A stretch of 64,000 nt of DNA from Streptomyces sp. NBC_01689 (GCF_036250675.1 NZ_CP109592.1:1302001-1366000), one strand, 5' to 3'; shown: positions 23,915 to 31,978, counted from the first letter of the stretch. Notes: a model not told the origin generated them from the letters alone. Made by a program: numbers and translations.

Positions 23915-24808
23915 ATGACCGCCACAGCAACCAGTTGGAGCGATGAACCCGTCGCCGTCGGGCTCGTCGGCGCCGGCCCCTGGGCCCGCGCCATGCACGC
24001 CCGCGTCCTGGCCGCCGGACCCGAGACCCGCCTGACCGCCGTATGGGCCCGCCGCCACGAGGCGGCCCGCGAGACCGCCGCCCCCTACGGCGCGTACGCT
24101 GCCGCCGAGTTCGAGGAACTGCTCGACCACTGCGAGGCGGTGGCCTTCGCCGTCCCGCCGGCGGTCCAGGCCGAACTCGCCCCGCTGGCCGCGAAGCGAG
24201 GCAAGGCCCTGCTTCTGGAGAAACCGCTCGGCCCCGCCATCACCGCGGCCCGGCGTGTGGCCGACGCGATCGCCGAGGCAGGTGTCGTCTCACAGCTCGT
24301 CCTCACCAAACGCTACCACCCCACCACCCGGGCCTTCCTGGACGCGGCCCGCGGGCTCGACATCTCCGGTGCCCGCTCTCACTACCTCCACGGTGCTTTC
24401 CTGGGTGGGGAGTTCGCCACCGGCTGGCGCCTGGAACACGGCGCGCTGCTCGACCTCGGCCCGCATCTGCTGGACCTCCTGGACGCCGCCGTCGGCCCCA
24501 TTACCTCGATCCGCGGCACCGGCGATCCCCGCCGCTGGATCGAACTGACCTGCGAGCACGCCAACGGCGCGGTCAGCCAGGCGTCCCTGTCCGGCGCGGT
24601 CCAGGTCCCCAAGGCCCTCACCCGGGTCGAACTCTTCGGCGCGCAACAGCCGTTGTCCTACGACACGACCGGCATCGACCACGAGGAGTGCTGGCCGATC
24701 CTGCGCCGCGAGTTCGCCACCGCGGTCCGCACCGGCGTCCCCGCGGAACTCGACGCCCACCGCGGCCTGTACCTCCAGACCCTCCTGGACCAGGCGGTTC
24801 CTGCTTGA
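23915..24808 (+). CDS. Gfo/Idh/MocA-family oxidoreductase
   Basis: 297 residues, shorter than the usual 330-380. The ATG follows AGGAAG. VAVGLVGAGPWARAMHARVL is the NAD-binding start, and LLLEKPLGPAITAARRVADA contains the conserved EKP. HGALLDLGPHLLDLLDAAVG carries the D/H pair of the substrate pocket (GPH.LD). GARSHYLHGAFLGGEFATGW stands where longer relatives have more sheet. Enzymes of this family oxidise a sugar hydroxyl, often at C3. Together with the TIM-barrel gene across the promoter this suggests oxidation followed by isomerisation or elimination of a glycoside. It lies 124 bases after the ROK gene. Confidence 0.88.
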   Translation: MTATATSWSDEPVAVGLVGAGPWARAMHARVLAAGPETRLTAVWARRHEAARETAAPYGAYAAAEFEELLDHCEAVAFAVPPAVQAELAPLAAKRGKALLLEKPLGPAITAARRVADAIAEAGVVSQLVLTKRYHPTTRAFLDAARGLDISGARSHYLHGAFLGGEFATGWRLEHGALLDLGPHLLDLLDAAVGPITSIRGTGDPRRWIELTCEHANGAVSQASLSGAVQVPKALTRVELFGAQQPLSYDTTGIDHEECWPILRREFATAVRTGVPAELDAHRGLYLQTLLDQAVPA

Positions 24809-24825
24809 ACGACTGAGCATCCGAC

Positions 24826-24873
24826 CACCTGAGCACCTGAGCACCTGAGCACCTGAGCACCTGAGCACCTGAT
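24826..24873 (+). repeat. Octamer tandem repeat (CACCTGAG x5, then CACCTGAT)
   Basis: Five perfect copies of CACCTGAG run head to tail from 24826 to 24865, followed by CACCTGAT. The array starts 18 bases after the oxidoreductase stop. It is not within a gene and has no spacers, so it is a simple-sequence tract, probably variable in copy number. Confidence 0.9.
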
Positions 24874-24974
24874 GGACGCTGCCAGCGCTGTAGTAGGCAG
24901 CGTCCAGAGGATCCATCGTTCACCTGCGGGCCCACCTGTTCCGCCGCTGGGCGGCGATGTGAAGCGGGGCGGGC

Positions 24975-25211
24975 GTGGATCTCGCTAGTGCTTTCGTCAG
25001 CAGGCGAGTGGTTCCCTGGAGCGAGGTCGCGCGCATCGAGGAGCGGCAGCGGGTGTCACGGAGCAGAACCAGGTCGGACCTTCATGTCATCAGGACCCAT
25101 GGGCGCTCGCTCACGATTCCGGGGACCCTCACCAATCGCGTGATGGATGCGGAACTTGAGCGGAAGCAGGCCGTCATCCAAGAGCGCTGGTCCCTCGCGA
25201 CCGGTGGCTGA
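24975..25211 (+). CDS. Short PH-domain-like protein or fragment
   Basis: 78 residues from a GTG. VVPWSEVARIEERQRVSRSR and LHVIRTHGRSLTIPGTLTNR match the central strands of small actinobacterial PH domains, and the rest is a helix with DAELERKQAVIQERW. The usual N-terminal membrane part is missing, so this could be a truncated relic, even though the frame is intact. No convincing ribosome site precedes the GTG. Confidence 0.45.
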   Translation: MDLASAFVSRRVVPWSEVARIEERQRVSRSRTRSDLHVIRTHGRSLTIPGTLTNRVMDAELERKQAVIQERWSLATGG

Positions 25212-25324
25212 GGTATCTCATGCTGCGAGAGCCTCGGTTGCGAGGGGGAAGGGAACGGCCTCCCCGAAAAGTGTCCGTGCTGAAGGCAGTGGTAGAGCTG
25301 GCCGAGCATGCGGTTGAAGGGGTT
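25210..25324 (-). pseudogene. Possible IS110-family transposase C-terminal stub
   Basis: A minus frame reads NPFNRMLGQLYHCLQHGHFS, then GRPFPSPSQPRLSQHEIPQP. This resembles the conserved C-terminal helix of IS110-type transposases, which have a similar N-x-x-x-G-x-L-x-x-C-L pattern. Nothing upstream continues it. The assignment is weak. Confidence 0.35.
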
Positions 25325-25555
25325 CCTCTGTGCGGCAGCGTGCCAGTCTCCGTGGGGCCGTGAGTAATGCTCACGACCTGTGGACCGGTCTCGGGCTGGA
25401 CGCGAAGGGCGTACCGTCCAGATGATCGACTTCTGGTCATCGAGTAGGCCGACGTTGCACCGTCGGTCGGGAAGGCACGCCCCGTGCTGAGCCTAGTCAA
25501 TGCCGATGCAGCGACCGAGACCGGCTCGCTGATCGACGGCATCGTCCGCGAGGGT

Positions 25556-25753
25556 GCGAGGCGAATGTTGGCCTGCCCTGGAGGCTGAGGTCAGCTCGGC
25601 CGGCAGTACCCCGTGCAGTTGTTGCCGGACGCCGGCCTCGTTCCGGTCCCGCGGCCGTCTCCAACACGTCATGCCCGAGCCGAATCCGAGCTCCTGGGGC
25701 GGCGCGATCCGCTCCCACAAGTCGTCCGGCACGATCCCCGGCGAAGCCCCCAT
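25556..25753 (-). pseudogene. IS5-family transposase relic with an internal deletion
   Basis: Starting at an ATG at 25753, MGASPGIVPDDLWERIAP is the usual N-terminus of a streptomycete IS5-type transposase. The next residues, PQELGFGSGMTCWRR, belong about 35-40 residues further on in an intact protein, so a block has been removed in frame. NEAGVRQQLHGVLPAELT follows and similarity then fades. A relic of the same kind lies at 55990. Confidence 0.7.
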
Positions 25754-25826
25754 GACCCGGACAACGCCCAACGCGTCGACCGGACACGGCCGGCAGCGCC
25801 GATCCACGTCATTGTGTCAGCCGCTG

Positions 25827-26159
25827 TTAGCCCGCCAACAGCGCCTTCGCGGCCGCGATCACCGGCACGCCCACCTCGCCGACCAGCGCCGCGATTCCGG
25901 AAATGCGCTGTACCAAGCCACGCCGGCGCTCAGCAGACGTTTCCTCGGCGATCGAGTCGGCCGCCCCATCCATCTCTGCCTGGTCCTTCTCGTCCAGGTG
26001 CGGGCGCAGCTTCTCGATCTCCCGCAGGAGGGCCTCCACCGCAGGCCCCCCTTCAGTCAGGCCGACGGTCTTGCCACCGGCCACGATGTCACCGGAACCG
26101 GTGTGCTCGGCCTTGCCGATGCTGCCCGAGCCGTACTGATGAAACTGGTCGCTGCTCAT
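25827..26159 (-). CDS. Small protein sharing a Gly/Ser-rich motif with its DUF6232 neighbour
   Basis: 110 residues. Its ATG overlaps the stop of the DUF6232 gene by four bases. Residues 5-22 read QFHQYGSGSIGKAEHTGS and continue GDIVAGGK, nearly the same as the C-terminal tail of the upstream protein (HQYGQGSIGKAQHSGSG). The rest is helical and charged (GGPAVEALLREIEKLRPHLD, EKDQAEMDGAADSIAEETS) and ends in a hydrophobic, Gly/Ala-rich helix (IAALVGEVGVPVIAAAKALL). I do not recognise the family. The shared motif resembles the short Gly/Ser/Asn-rich signalling motifs that let bacterial proteins co-assemble; that is inference. Confidence 0.75.
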   Translation of the reverse strand: MSSDQFHQYGSGSIGKAEHTGSGDIVAGGKTVGLTEGGPAVEALLREIEKLRPHLDEKDQAEMDGAADSIAEETSAERRRGLVQRISGIAALVGEVGVPVIAAAKALLAG

Positions 26160-26656
26160 GATCCCCCGATGTTCCCGCTGCCGCTGTGCTGGGCCTTGCC
26201 GATGCTGCCCTGGCCGTATTGGTGGATGACGTCACCCTGAACCGCGTGGGCGACGTTGATAACCGTCTGTGCGATGTCCGGGTTGCCGATCGCCCTGGTG
26301 ATCTCGTAGACCAGCTGCTGGATCTCCTCCTGCCGCGTGGACCAGATGGCCTCACGCTGGGTGCCGGAGGTGTTGAGGATCAGGCCGTACACCGGGGGCT
26401 TCTGCAGGGCCGAGACCAGTCTCCAGACAAGAAGTGCCTCGACGGCGAGGAAGAGGATCGTTCCCACGGTGCCGACGGCAGAGGCAAATATGCCGCCCAG
26501 GATGAACCAGCCCAGGCTCTGGAGGATGAACTTCTTCCATGCGGCACCCTTGTCGACCGTCAGTTTCCTCTGACCGACATGGGAGATGTTGCGCAGCGGA
26601 TAGGCCTCGCCACCTACCCACAACACACTCTCATTGATTGTTACTTGGGCCGCCAA
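26156..26656 (-). CDS. DUF6232-family membrane protein with a Gly/Ser-rich tail
   Basis: 166 residues from a TTG with GGAGGG four bases upstream. The N-terminus VTINESVLWVGGEAYPLRNI followed by SHVGQRKLTVDKGAAWKKF matches DUF6232, a family of small actinobacterial membrane proteins of unknown function. Two membrane helices (LGWFILGGIFASAVGTVGTI, LFLAVEALLVWRLVSAL) are followed by a cytosolic domain (RQEEIQQLVYEITRAIGNPD) and a tail HQYGQGSIGKAQHSGSGNIG. That tail is repeated at the start of the next protein. Codon use is visibly less GC-rich than in most genes around it. It is the first gene of a two-gene unit. Confidence 0.82.
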   Translation of the reverse strand: MAAQVTINESVLWVGGEAYPLRNISHVGQRKLTVDKGAAWKKFILQSLGWFILGGIFASAVGTVGTILFLAVEALLVWRLVSALQKPPVYGLILNTSGTQREAIWSTRQEEIQQLVYEITRAIGNPDIAQTVINVAHAVQGDVIHQYGQGSIGKAQHSGSGNIGGS

Positions 26657-26904
26657 CGGACCCTCCCGTCCACTCCTGGGCGATGAGATGTGGAGCGTAG
26701 CGAAGCCAATGCGGACATGAGGCGGAAATCTTACTTTCCGCCCATTACTCTCGAAGAGGCTGTAGTGACAACAAGCCGGACTTGAGAGAGATTGTTAAAA
26801 AAAGAGGAAGATCGACCGTTACTGAGCTCTTCGACGTGATGCCGTTGGGGGCTGATGATGTGTGATCGTCGCGGTGAGCCAGTTGTGCGAGATGTCCGCA
26901 GGGT
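26657..26904. other. AT-richer intergenic region upstream of the DUF6232 gene
   Basis: About 250 bases, including a run of seven A's near 26797-26803, clearly lower in GC than the rest of the window. It probably holds the promoter of the DUF6232 pair; no exact -35/-10 pair is convincing. Confidence 0.4.
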
Positions 26905-27270
26905 GGTGGACTGACCCCTGAACGGCAGGCGTTACGCGAGCGGATCCGGCCGGAGGCCGCGGAGCGATTTGCTGCGGGTGCCGCCAACGTCGAGGTCGCC
27001 AAGGACGTACGGGTGAGCGTGCGCCCGGGCGGCGCTGGCGCCGAGCCTGGCAGGACGCCGGCACCCAGGGGCTGCGGTCTGCCGGGCCCGTCTCACGGCC
27101 CAAGCTGAGTGAGGCCCCGTTCACGGTGCTCGAGCAGGCTCGCCAAGGGGCCGGTCGCGCACGGCTGGCCGGACCCGACGTGGACACTGGCGCGCATCAA
27201 GACGCTGATGGGTCGCAGGTTTCACAAGAGCATGACGCTGTCGGTGATCGCGCAGATGATGCGGAAGGCC
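26905..27270 (+). pseudogene. IS630-family transposase relic
   Basis: GGLTPERQALRERIRPEAAE followed by RFAAGAANVEVAKDVRVSVR is the helix-turn-helix start of an IS630-type transposase. Later pieces sit in other frames: GLRSAGPVSRPKLSEAPFTV-like sequence, then KGPVAHGWPDPTWTLARIKT and LMGRRFHKSMTLSVIAQMMR. The DDE domain is missing. At least two frameshifts and a 3' truncation make it dead. Confidence 0.75.
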
Positions 27271-27493
27271 GGACGGTCGATCATCATGGTCCTGTTCCCG
27301 ATTGCGGGCGCCATCGCCTGGCGCAATCCGGGCAAGCGTTCCACCTCGGCGGGGAACCGAGTACCTGCCGAGTGAGCTCGCAATCACCACAGCGACGAAG
27401 TACAGCGACTCCCGCGACCGTGATCGGCTTCTCCTGGCCCCGGACCCACGACGACTGGCCCCGCCGGCCTCGGCAACTCTTCGTACGAGCCTT

Positions 27494-28162
27494 TCATTCC
27501 GGACGGGACGGTCGCCGGGACTCCCTCACCACGAACAGTGACAGGCAAGCGAGCAGGACCACGAGCGGCCCCCATACGAGGCACAGGGCCGGATGGCTGT
27601 CCTCTCCATGGGAGACACGCCACAAGACGACGAAGAGCGCAGGCAAGTATGAGTACAGCATGCAGATGAAGGCCCTGTTCCAAATGATCCACCGCATCGC
27701 TCGGCGGCGGATCCTCTCCTCCACCTCCGGCAGGCGGGTCCAGGGCATGCCGCGCCACGCGGCACCACCGGTGCGGATGGCTTCCACCTCCGCGGGGAGG
27801 TCGTCACACTGCCGGCTGTCCAGGAAGAAGAGCGGCAAGCGGCGCCCGTCCATGCAGTAGGCCGATGTCAAGTGAGCGGGACTGCGCAGCCCGGCCGGGT
27901 TCGGCTCGATCCTGATGTCGTAGAGGTCGGGCCAGGCCCGGTGGCGGCTGATCACGGCTCCCCGAGTGGTCACCCCGGCCGGCCCGACGAGGGTGCGCCC
28001 GACCCGCAGACGTACCAGCAGCCAGATGAAGAGCACGAGCAGGGCGAAAACCATGCCTGCCTCGAACCACGCCGGCCAAGGGTGGTCGCTGTCGAGTCCG
28101 ATCAGTTTGACTGCCGTCAACAGCATCCAACAGACCAAGATCACCTTGGTTGCCCGTGGCAT
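27494..28162 (-). CDS. PH-domain-like membrane protein
   Basis: 222 residues from the ATG at 28162, where similarity to a protein begins; the frame runs on upstream into a transposase relic. Two N-terminal helices (VILVCWMLLTAVKLIGL, GMVFALLVLFIWLLVRL) precede a PH-like section (RTLVGPAGVTTRGAVISRHR, WPDLYDIRIEPN) and DGRRLPLFFLDSRQCDDLPA. Two C-terminal helices follow (IWNRAFICMLYSYLPALFVV, LCLVWGPLVVLLACLSLFVV). The AGGAG ribosome site is only one or two bases from the ATG, which leaves the start somewhat open. The role is unknown. Insertion of the IS upstream may have replaced its original promoter. Confidence 0.65.
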   Translation of the reverse strand: MPRATKVILVCWMLLTAVKLIGLDSDHPWPAWFEAGMVFALLVLFIWLLVRLRVGRTLVGPAGVTTRGAVISRHRAWPDLYDIRIEPNPAGLRSPAHLTSAYCMDGRRLPLFFLDSRQCDDLPAEVEAIRTGGAAWRGMPWTRLPEVEERIRRRAMRWIIWNRAFICMLYSYLPALFVVLWRVSHGEDSHPALCLVWGPLVVLLACLSLFVVRESRRPSRPE

Positions 28163-28369
28163 GCTCCTGCGTTTCCGGTATTCCCGTTGCCCTCTGTCCA
28201 CAATGCCGTACCACCCCTCGCGTCGCCGATTGTCGCGACACATTAGCCGGACTGTTTCCGCAGGAAGCGCGGCGGGTGACTTCACGTCACTTGCCCAGTG
28301 GCAGGCGGGCGGGAGCGTGGCCCCGGAGGATGTCCCGTATGGGGTGTGAGTTACGGGGTGAGGGCCAGG

Positions 28370-28974
28370 GTTGTCGAGTCGGGCGATGCTGAGCATGGCC
28401 TGGTGAACGTCATCGCCCTTGAGTCGGCGGTCACGCAGTATTCTCCAGTTCTTCAACCGCGACAGGGCGTGTTCCACCCGGACTCGCGCCCGGCGGTGGA
28501 CGGCGTTCGCCGCTTCGCGGTCTGGGCTGAGACGCGTCTGACCTGGTCGTTTGCGGTGCGGGACAAGCAGGCCGGTGCCTTGGTGTCCGCCGTCGGCGAT
28601 GGTGGAGACGCCGCGGCAGACCCGGTCCACTCCGGACTCCGTGAACGCCCGGCAGTCGTTGCGGCCGCAGGGCAGCGGCAGGCCGATCGCCACCACCAGG
28701 CGGCTGTTGGCGTCGATCACGACCTGCAAGTTCGTCGAGTACCGACAGTTCTTGCCGGAGGCGGTTCACGCCGCGATCACGCGTCGGCACGAGAGCGCCG
28801 TCGACGATGTCGACGGTGTCCTTACGCGGCCGACGGGCCGGCGAGAGGGCCAACAAGGGCGCCCAGGTGATCGAGGATGCGGTCCGCCGCACGCTTCGAG
28901 ACTCCGAACAACGGCGCCACCTGCCGCAACGTCAAGTACGTGCGCCAGTACGTCGCCACCAGTAATGGGGGAAC
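28370..28974 (-). pseudogene. Transposase relic (IS5-like, DDE_Tnp_4 type)
   Basis: In one minus frame VPPLLVATYWRTYLTLRQVA followed by PLFGVSKRAADRILDHLGAL is the N-terminal helix-turn-helix. In a second, DTVDIVDGALVPTRDRGVN is the first catalytic-Asp block. In a third, LQVVIDANSRLVVAIGLPLP, TIADGGHQGTGLLVPHRKRP and RARVRVEHALSRLKNWRILR are the middle and catalytic-Glu parts. Two frameshifts separate them. The relic is otherwise nearly full length. Its last frame runs on without a stop into the PH-like gene, producing a misleading long open frame. Confidence 0.8.
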
Positions 28975-29004
28975 CGCCCGGCTTGGATCCGGTGCACGGC
29001 CACG

Positions 29005-29400
29005 GTGTACGTGGTCGGGTTCCTCGAAAAAACGGGAGCGCACGGATACTTTCTGCTGACGGACGGGCTGAACGCCTACAACTACGCGCCGATACTCGTC
29101 CGACTGCTCTTCCACGTGCTCTTGCTGCTGGATCCTCTGGCCGCACTAATGATCATCCGTGCCCGCCCCGGTGGGCCGCTGTTGGCTGCCACGGTCGTGC
29201 TCGCGGACGTGATCGGCACCGGGAGCGTTACCTGGAGCGCGGTCATGGCGCGTCCCACCGCGTTTCTCCGTCCGACAGACCTGGTTTCGATCACGCTCTT
29301 CGGCATCTTGGTCCTGCTCACGGCACTTCCGTTTCGCCGAGCACTGACGTCCGGTGGTGACGTCGATGCCCGCGTTTCATCTCCGGCCGGAGCAGGATGA
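29005..29400 (+). CDS. Small membrane protein, possibly N-terminally truncated
   Basis: 131 residues from a GTG. Helices: PILVRLLFHVLLLLDPLAAL, LLAATVVLADVIGTGS, LVSITLFGILVLLTALPF. RLLFHVLLLLDPLAALMI and LRPTDLVSITLFGILVLLTA resemble a conserved family of four-helix actinobacterial membrane proteins of unknown function. In those the first helix precedes this segment; here that part is replaced by MYVVGFLEKTGAHGYFLLTD. The transposase relic ends about 30 bases upstream, so the original 5' end may have been cut. Confidence 0.5.
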   Translation: MYVVGFLEKTGAHGYFLLTDGLNAYNYAPILVRLLFHVLLLLDPLAALMIIRARPGGPLLAATVVLADVIGTGSVTWSAVMARPTAFLRPTDLVSITLFGILVLLTALPFRRALTSGGDVDARVSSPAGAG

Positions 29401-29544
29401 CGCCCAGTGCGTCGGCCCGGCTGGGCATCCTCCCGTGGCTCAGACAATATGAGACATGGTCAGTGCCTGTTCCTGATGCCTTCATGACAAGCGCTTTGAA
29501 AAACTCGGTGGACATCGCATGGGCCGGCGGCAAGCGTTGGCGGA

Positions 29545-30288
29545 ATGCAGCAGCAGGAAATCTGGGACGCCGATACCGCCCAGCGCTATGACACGCCCGG
29601 TTCCGGAATGTTCGCGCCCGAGGTCCTGGAACCGGCCGTGGACCGTCTCGCCCAGCTCGCAGGTGGCGGAGAAGCGCTTGAGTTCGCCATCGGGACAGGC
29701 CGGGTGGCCGTCCCGCTCGCCGGGCGAGGAGTCTCTGTCACCGGCATCGAGCTGTCGCTCCCGATGGTGGAGCAACTGCGAACCAAGGCCGATGAAGCAA
29801 CGATCCCTGTGATCATCGGTGACATGGCGAGGACCGTCGCTCCTGGGAAGTACGCCCTCGTCTACCTCGTGTACAACACGATCTCCAACCTGCTCACCCA
29901 GGATGAGCAGGTGCAGTGCTTCCGCAACGCGGCCAGCCACCTCGCACCGGGCGGCCGGTTCGTCATCGAGCTCTGGGTACCCGAATTGCGCCAGCTCCCG
30001 CCGGGCCGGACGGCCACCGTCTGGCAGTCCGAACCCGGCTACATCGGGCTGGACACCTACGACGTCCTCCACCAGCACGTCGTATCGCACCACTTCCGTT
30101 TCGACGAGACCCAGCAGGCGCGGTTGTTCCGCAGCCCTCATCGCTACGTCTGGCCGGCCGAGCTCGACCTCATGGCCCGGCTGGCCGGATTCGAACTGGA
30201 AACCAGGCATGCGGACTGGGCCGGTGCCCGATTCACCGCCGACTCGCGTTCTCACGTCTCCGTCTACCGGATCCCACCCGAGGGATAG
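29545..30288 (+). CDS. Class I SAM-dependent methyltransferase
   Basis: 247 residues. Motif I is ALEFAIGTGRVAVPLAGRGV (about 44-63), with the acidic VTGIELSLPMVEQL following. Motif II is ALVYLVYNTISNLLTQDEQV and post-motif III LAPGGRFVIELWVPE. The start MQQQEIWDADTAQRYD is the usual substrate-side helix of small-molecule methyltransferases of this type. The substrate is unknown. It stands alone; the ribosome site (GGCGGA) is modest. The 250 bases downstream hold no recognisable gene. Confidence 0.85.
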   Translation: MQQQEIWDADTAQRYDTPGSGMFAPEVLEPAVDRLAQLAGGGEALEFAIGTGRVAVPLAGRGVSVTGIELSLPMVEQLRTKADEATIPVIIGDMARTVAPGKYALVYLVYNTISNLLTQDEQVQCFRNAASHLAPGGRFVIELWVPELRQLPPGRTATVWQSEPGYIGLDTYDVLHQHVVSHHFRFDETQQARLFRSPHRYVWPAELDLMARLAGFELETRHADWAGARFTADSRSHVSVYRIPPEG

Positions 30289-30541
30289 CTCCGCATGGTC
30301 GGAATCGGCCGCGGCTCACGCCCACCGGCTGCTGAATCGCCCGTGGGATCGCAGGAGTTCGGGGGACGGTGGGCTCCTGGCGGGTTCCCGGAGCCCGGTC
30401 CGGGTGTCCGGCGAGAGCGAGGAGGAAGAGCACGCGAGCGGGCACGGGAGCGCAAGCAACCGCCGTGCCAGTGGGCCGGGCTCGGCGGTCGAGGCGTCCG
30501 TCCACCGCCGGGGGTGCCCCCTCCGGCCCCCGCGGCGCCGC

Positions 30542-31876
30542 TCACGGAGGAATGGCGTCCAACACGTCCCGCAGGCGCCGCAGCGCGCCCGCGAGTGCGT
30601 CCCGGGGAGGGGTGGCGAGGGCCAGGCGGAGCGCGCGGGGGCGGTACGGACCCGTGGCGAAGGCGTCGCCGGTGGACACGAGGATGCCCGCCGCTGCGAG
30701 TCGCGCCGCCACCTCGTCCGGACGCTGGTGCGGCTCCAGACCGAGCCACACCATGTAGGAGACGGGATGCGCCGTGAGGGACATCCCCGCCAGCGCGGAG
30801 CGGGCCACGTGCTGCCGGGCGGCGGCGTCGGCCCGCCGGTCCTCCTCCCACCGGGCGACCGTGCCGTCGGCCAGCCAGCCCGTGGCGAGCGCGGTGATCA
30901 GACCCGGTGCGCCCCAGGCCGCCACCCGAAGGCCCCTGGCTACCGATTCCACCCGACCGCCCGGCACGACGGCGAAACCGAACCGCAGTCCGGGAGCCGC
31001 GTTCTTGGACAGACCGGCGACGTAGCAGGTCCGCTCGGGGGCCAGGGACTGGAGGGGCGGGGGCGCCGACGGATCGAGGAAGGCGTAGGTGCCGTCCTCG
31101 ACGATCAGGACGTCATGGGCGCGGGCGACGGCGACCAACCGGTCACGCCGTTCCCGGTCGAGGACCCATCCGAGCGGGTTGTGCAGGGTGGGCATCGCGT
31201 AGACCGCCCGGACGGGGCGCGTGCGGCACAGCCGGTCGAGCGCGGCAAGGTCGGGCCCGGTCGCCGTGACCGGGACCGGGGCCAGTTCGAGACCATGGGC
31301 CGAGGCGAGCACCCTGATGCCTGGGTAGCTGACCGCGTCGACCGCGATGACGTCACCGGGCCGGGTGAGGGAACGCAGCACGCAGTCGAGCGCCTGCTGG
31401 GTGCCACTGGTGAGCAGGACGTTCGCCGGCGGCGTGTCGATTCCCCGGTCCAGCAGATAGGTGGCCACGACGGCCCGGTCGTGCGGGCGACCGCCCGGCG
31501 GGTCCTGCCGGAGCAGCGCCTCGGCCTCGCCCGCGACGGAGAGCGCCCGCAGAGCCCGCCGCAGAAGACCCGCCTGGCCCTCGGACAGCGGCTGGTTGAA
31601 CGACAGGTCGGCGACCCTCGGCACGGGCAGGGCACGGGAGGGCTCCAGGCCGTCGTAGTCCGCCCGCACCCGCACGAACGTCCCGCGTCCGGGTTCCCCC
31701 ACCACCAGCCCCATGGCCGCGAGTTCGGCATAGACCCGGGTGGCCGTGGCCAGCGCTATCCGGCGCTCGCGCGCGAGCGCGCGGTGCGTCGGGAGGCGGG
31801 TGCCCGCGGGGAGCCTTCCGGACCGGATGGACGCGGCGAACTCGTCGACGACGGCTTTGTAGGAGGGTGGCCGCAC
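30542..31876 (-). CDS. MocR-type regulator (GntR winged helix fused to an aminotransferase domain)
   Basis: 444 residues from the GTG giving VRPPSYKAVVDEFAASIRSG. The long open frame upstream of it is the antisense of the enoyl-CoA hydratase. Residues 1-70 are a GntR helix-turn-helix (RLPAGTRLPTHRALARERRI, ATATRVYAELAAMGLV). Residues about 100-440 are a fold-type I aminotransferase with LLTSGTQQALDCVLRSLTRP, AMPTLHNPLGWVLDRERR and the PLP lysine in VAGLSKNAAPGLRFGF. MocR proteins are PLP-dependent regulators and normally control a divergent gene, here the enoyl-CoA hydratase. The start has no clear ribosome site, and transcription could begin at the GTG. Confidence 0.88.
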   Translation of the reverse strand: MRPPSYKAVVDEFAASIRSGRLPAGTRLPTHRALARERRIALATATRVYAELAAMGLVVGEPGRGTFVRVRADYDGLEPSRALPVPRVADLSFNQPLSEGQAGLLRRALRALSVAGEAEALLRQDPPGGRPHDRAVVATYLLDRGIDTPPANVLLTSGTQQALDCVLRSLTRPGDVIAVDAVSYPGIRVLASAHGLELAPVPVTATGPDLAALDRLCRTRPVRAVYAMPTLHNPLGWVLDRERRDRLVAVARAHDVLIVEDGTYAFLDPSAPPPLQSLAPERTCYVAGLSKNAAPGLRFGFAVVPGGRVESVARGLRVAAWGAPGLITALATGWLADGTVARWEEDRRADAAARQHVARSALAGMSLTAHPVSYMVWLGLEPHQRPDEVAARLAAAGILVSTGDAFATGPYRPRALRLALATPPRDALAGALRRLRDVLDAIPP

Positions 31877-31903
31877 CGGTGACCCGCACCAAACTGTATC
31901 TAG

Positions 31904-31921
31904 GACGATGAGTGGATCGTC
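31904..31921. promoter_or_regulatory. Inverted repeat between the MocR and enoyl-CoA hydratase genes
   Basis: GACGAT (31904-31909) and ATCGTC (31916-31921) form a 6-bp inverted repeat with a 6-base centre, between the divergent starts. It is a reasonable candidate for MocR binding, though MocR proteins often use direct repeats. Confidence 0.4.
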
Positions 31922-31978
31922 ACAGGTTACGACTCCTAGCCTCGACCCGTCCGGGCACAGACGGAACGGAGCGGGACG

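Noticed and set aside
22570..23994. A 474-codon minus frame across the ROK gene
   Set aside because: Antisense of a gene with a full winged helix and zinc site.
24826..24873. CRISPR array
   Set aside because: The units are head to tail with no spacers and only 8 bp long, and no cas genes are near.
28163..28729. A 411-residue transposase/PH fusion protein
   Set aside because: The frame joins the last part of a frameshifted transposase to a separate membrane protein only because no stop lies between them.
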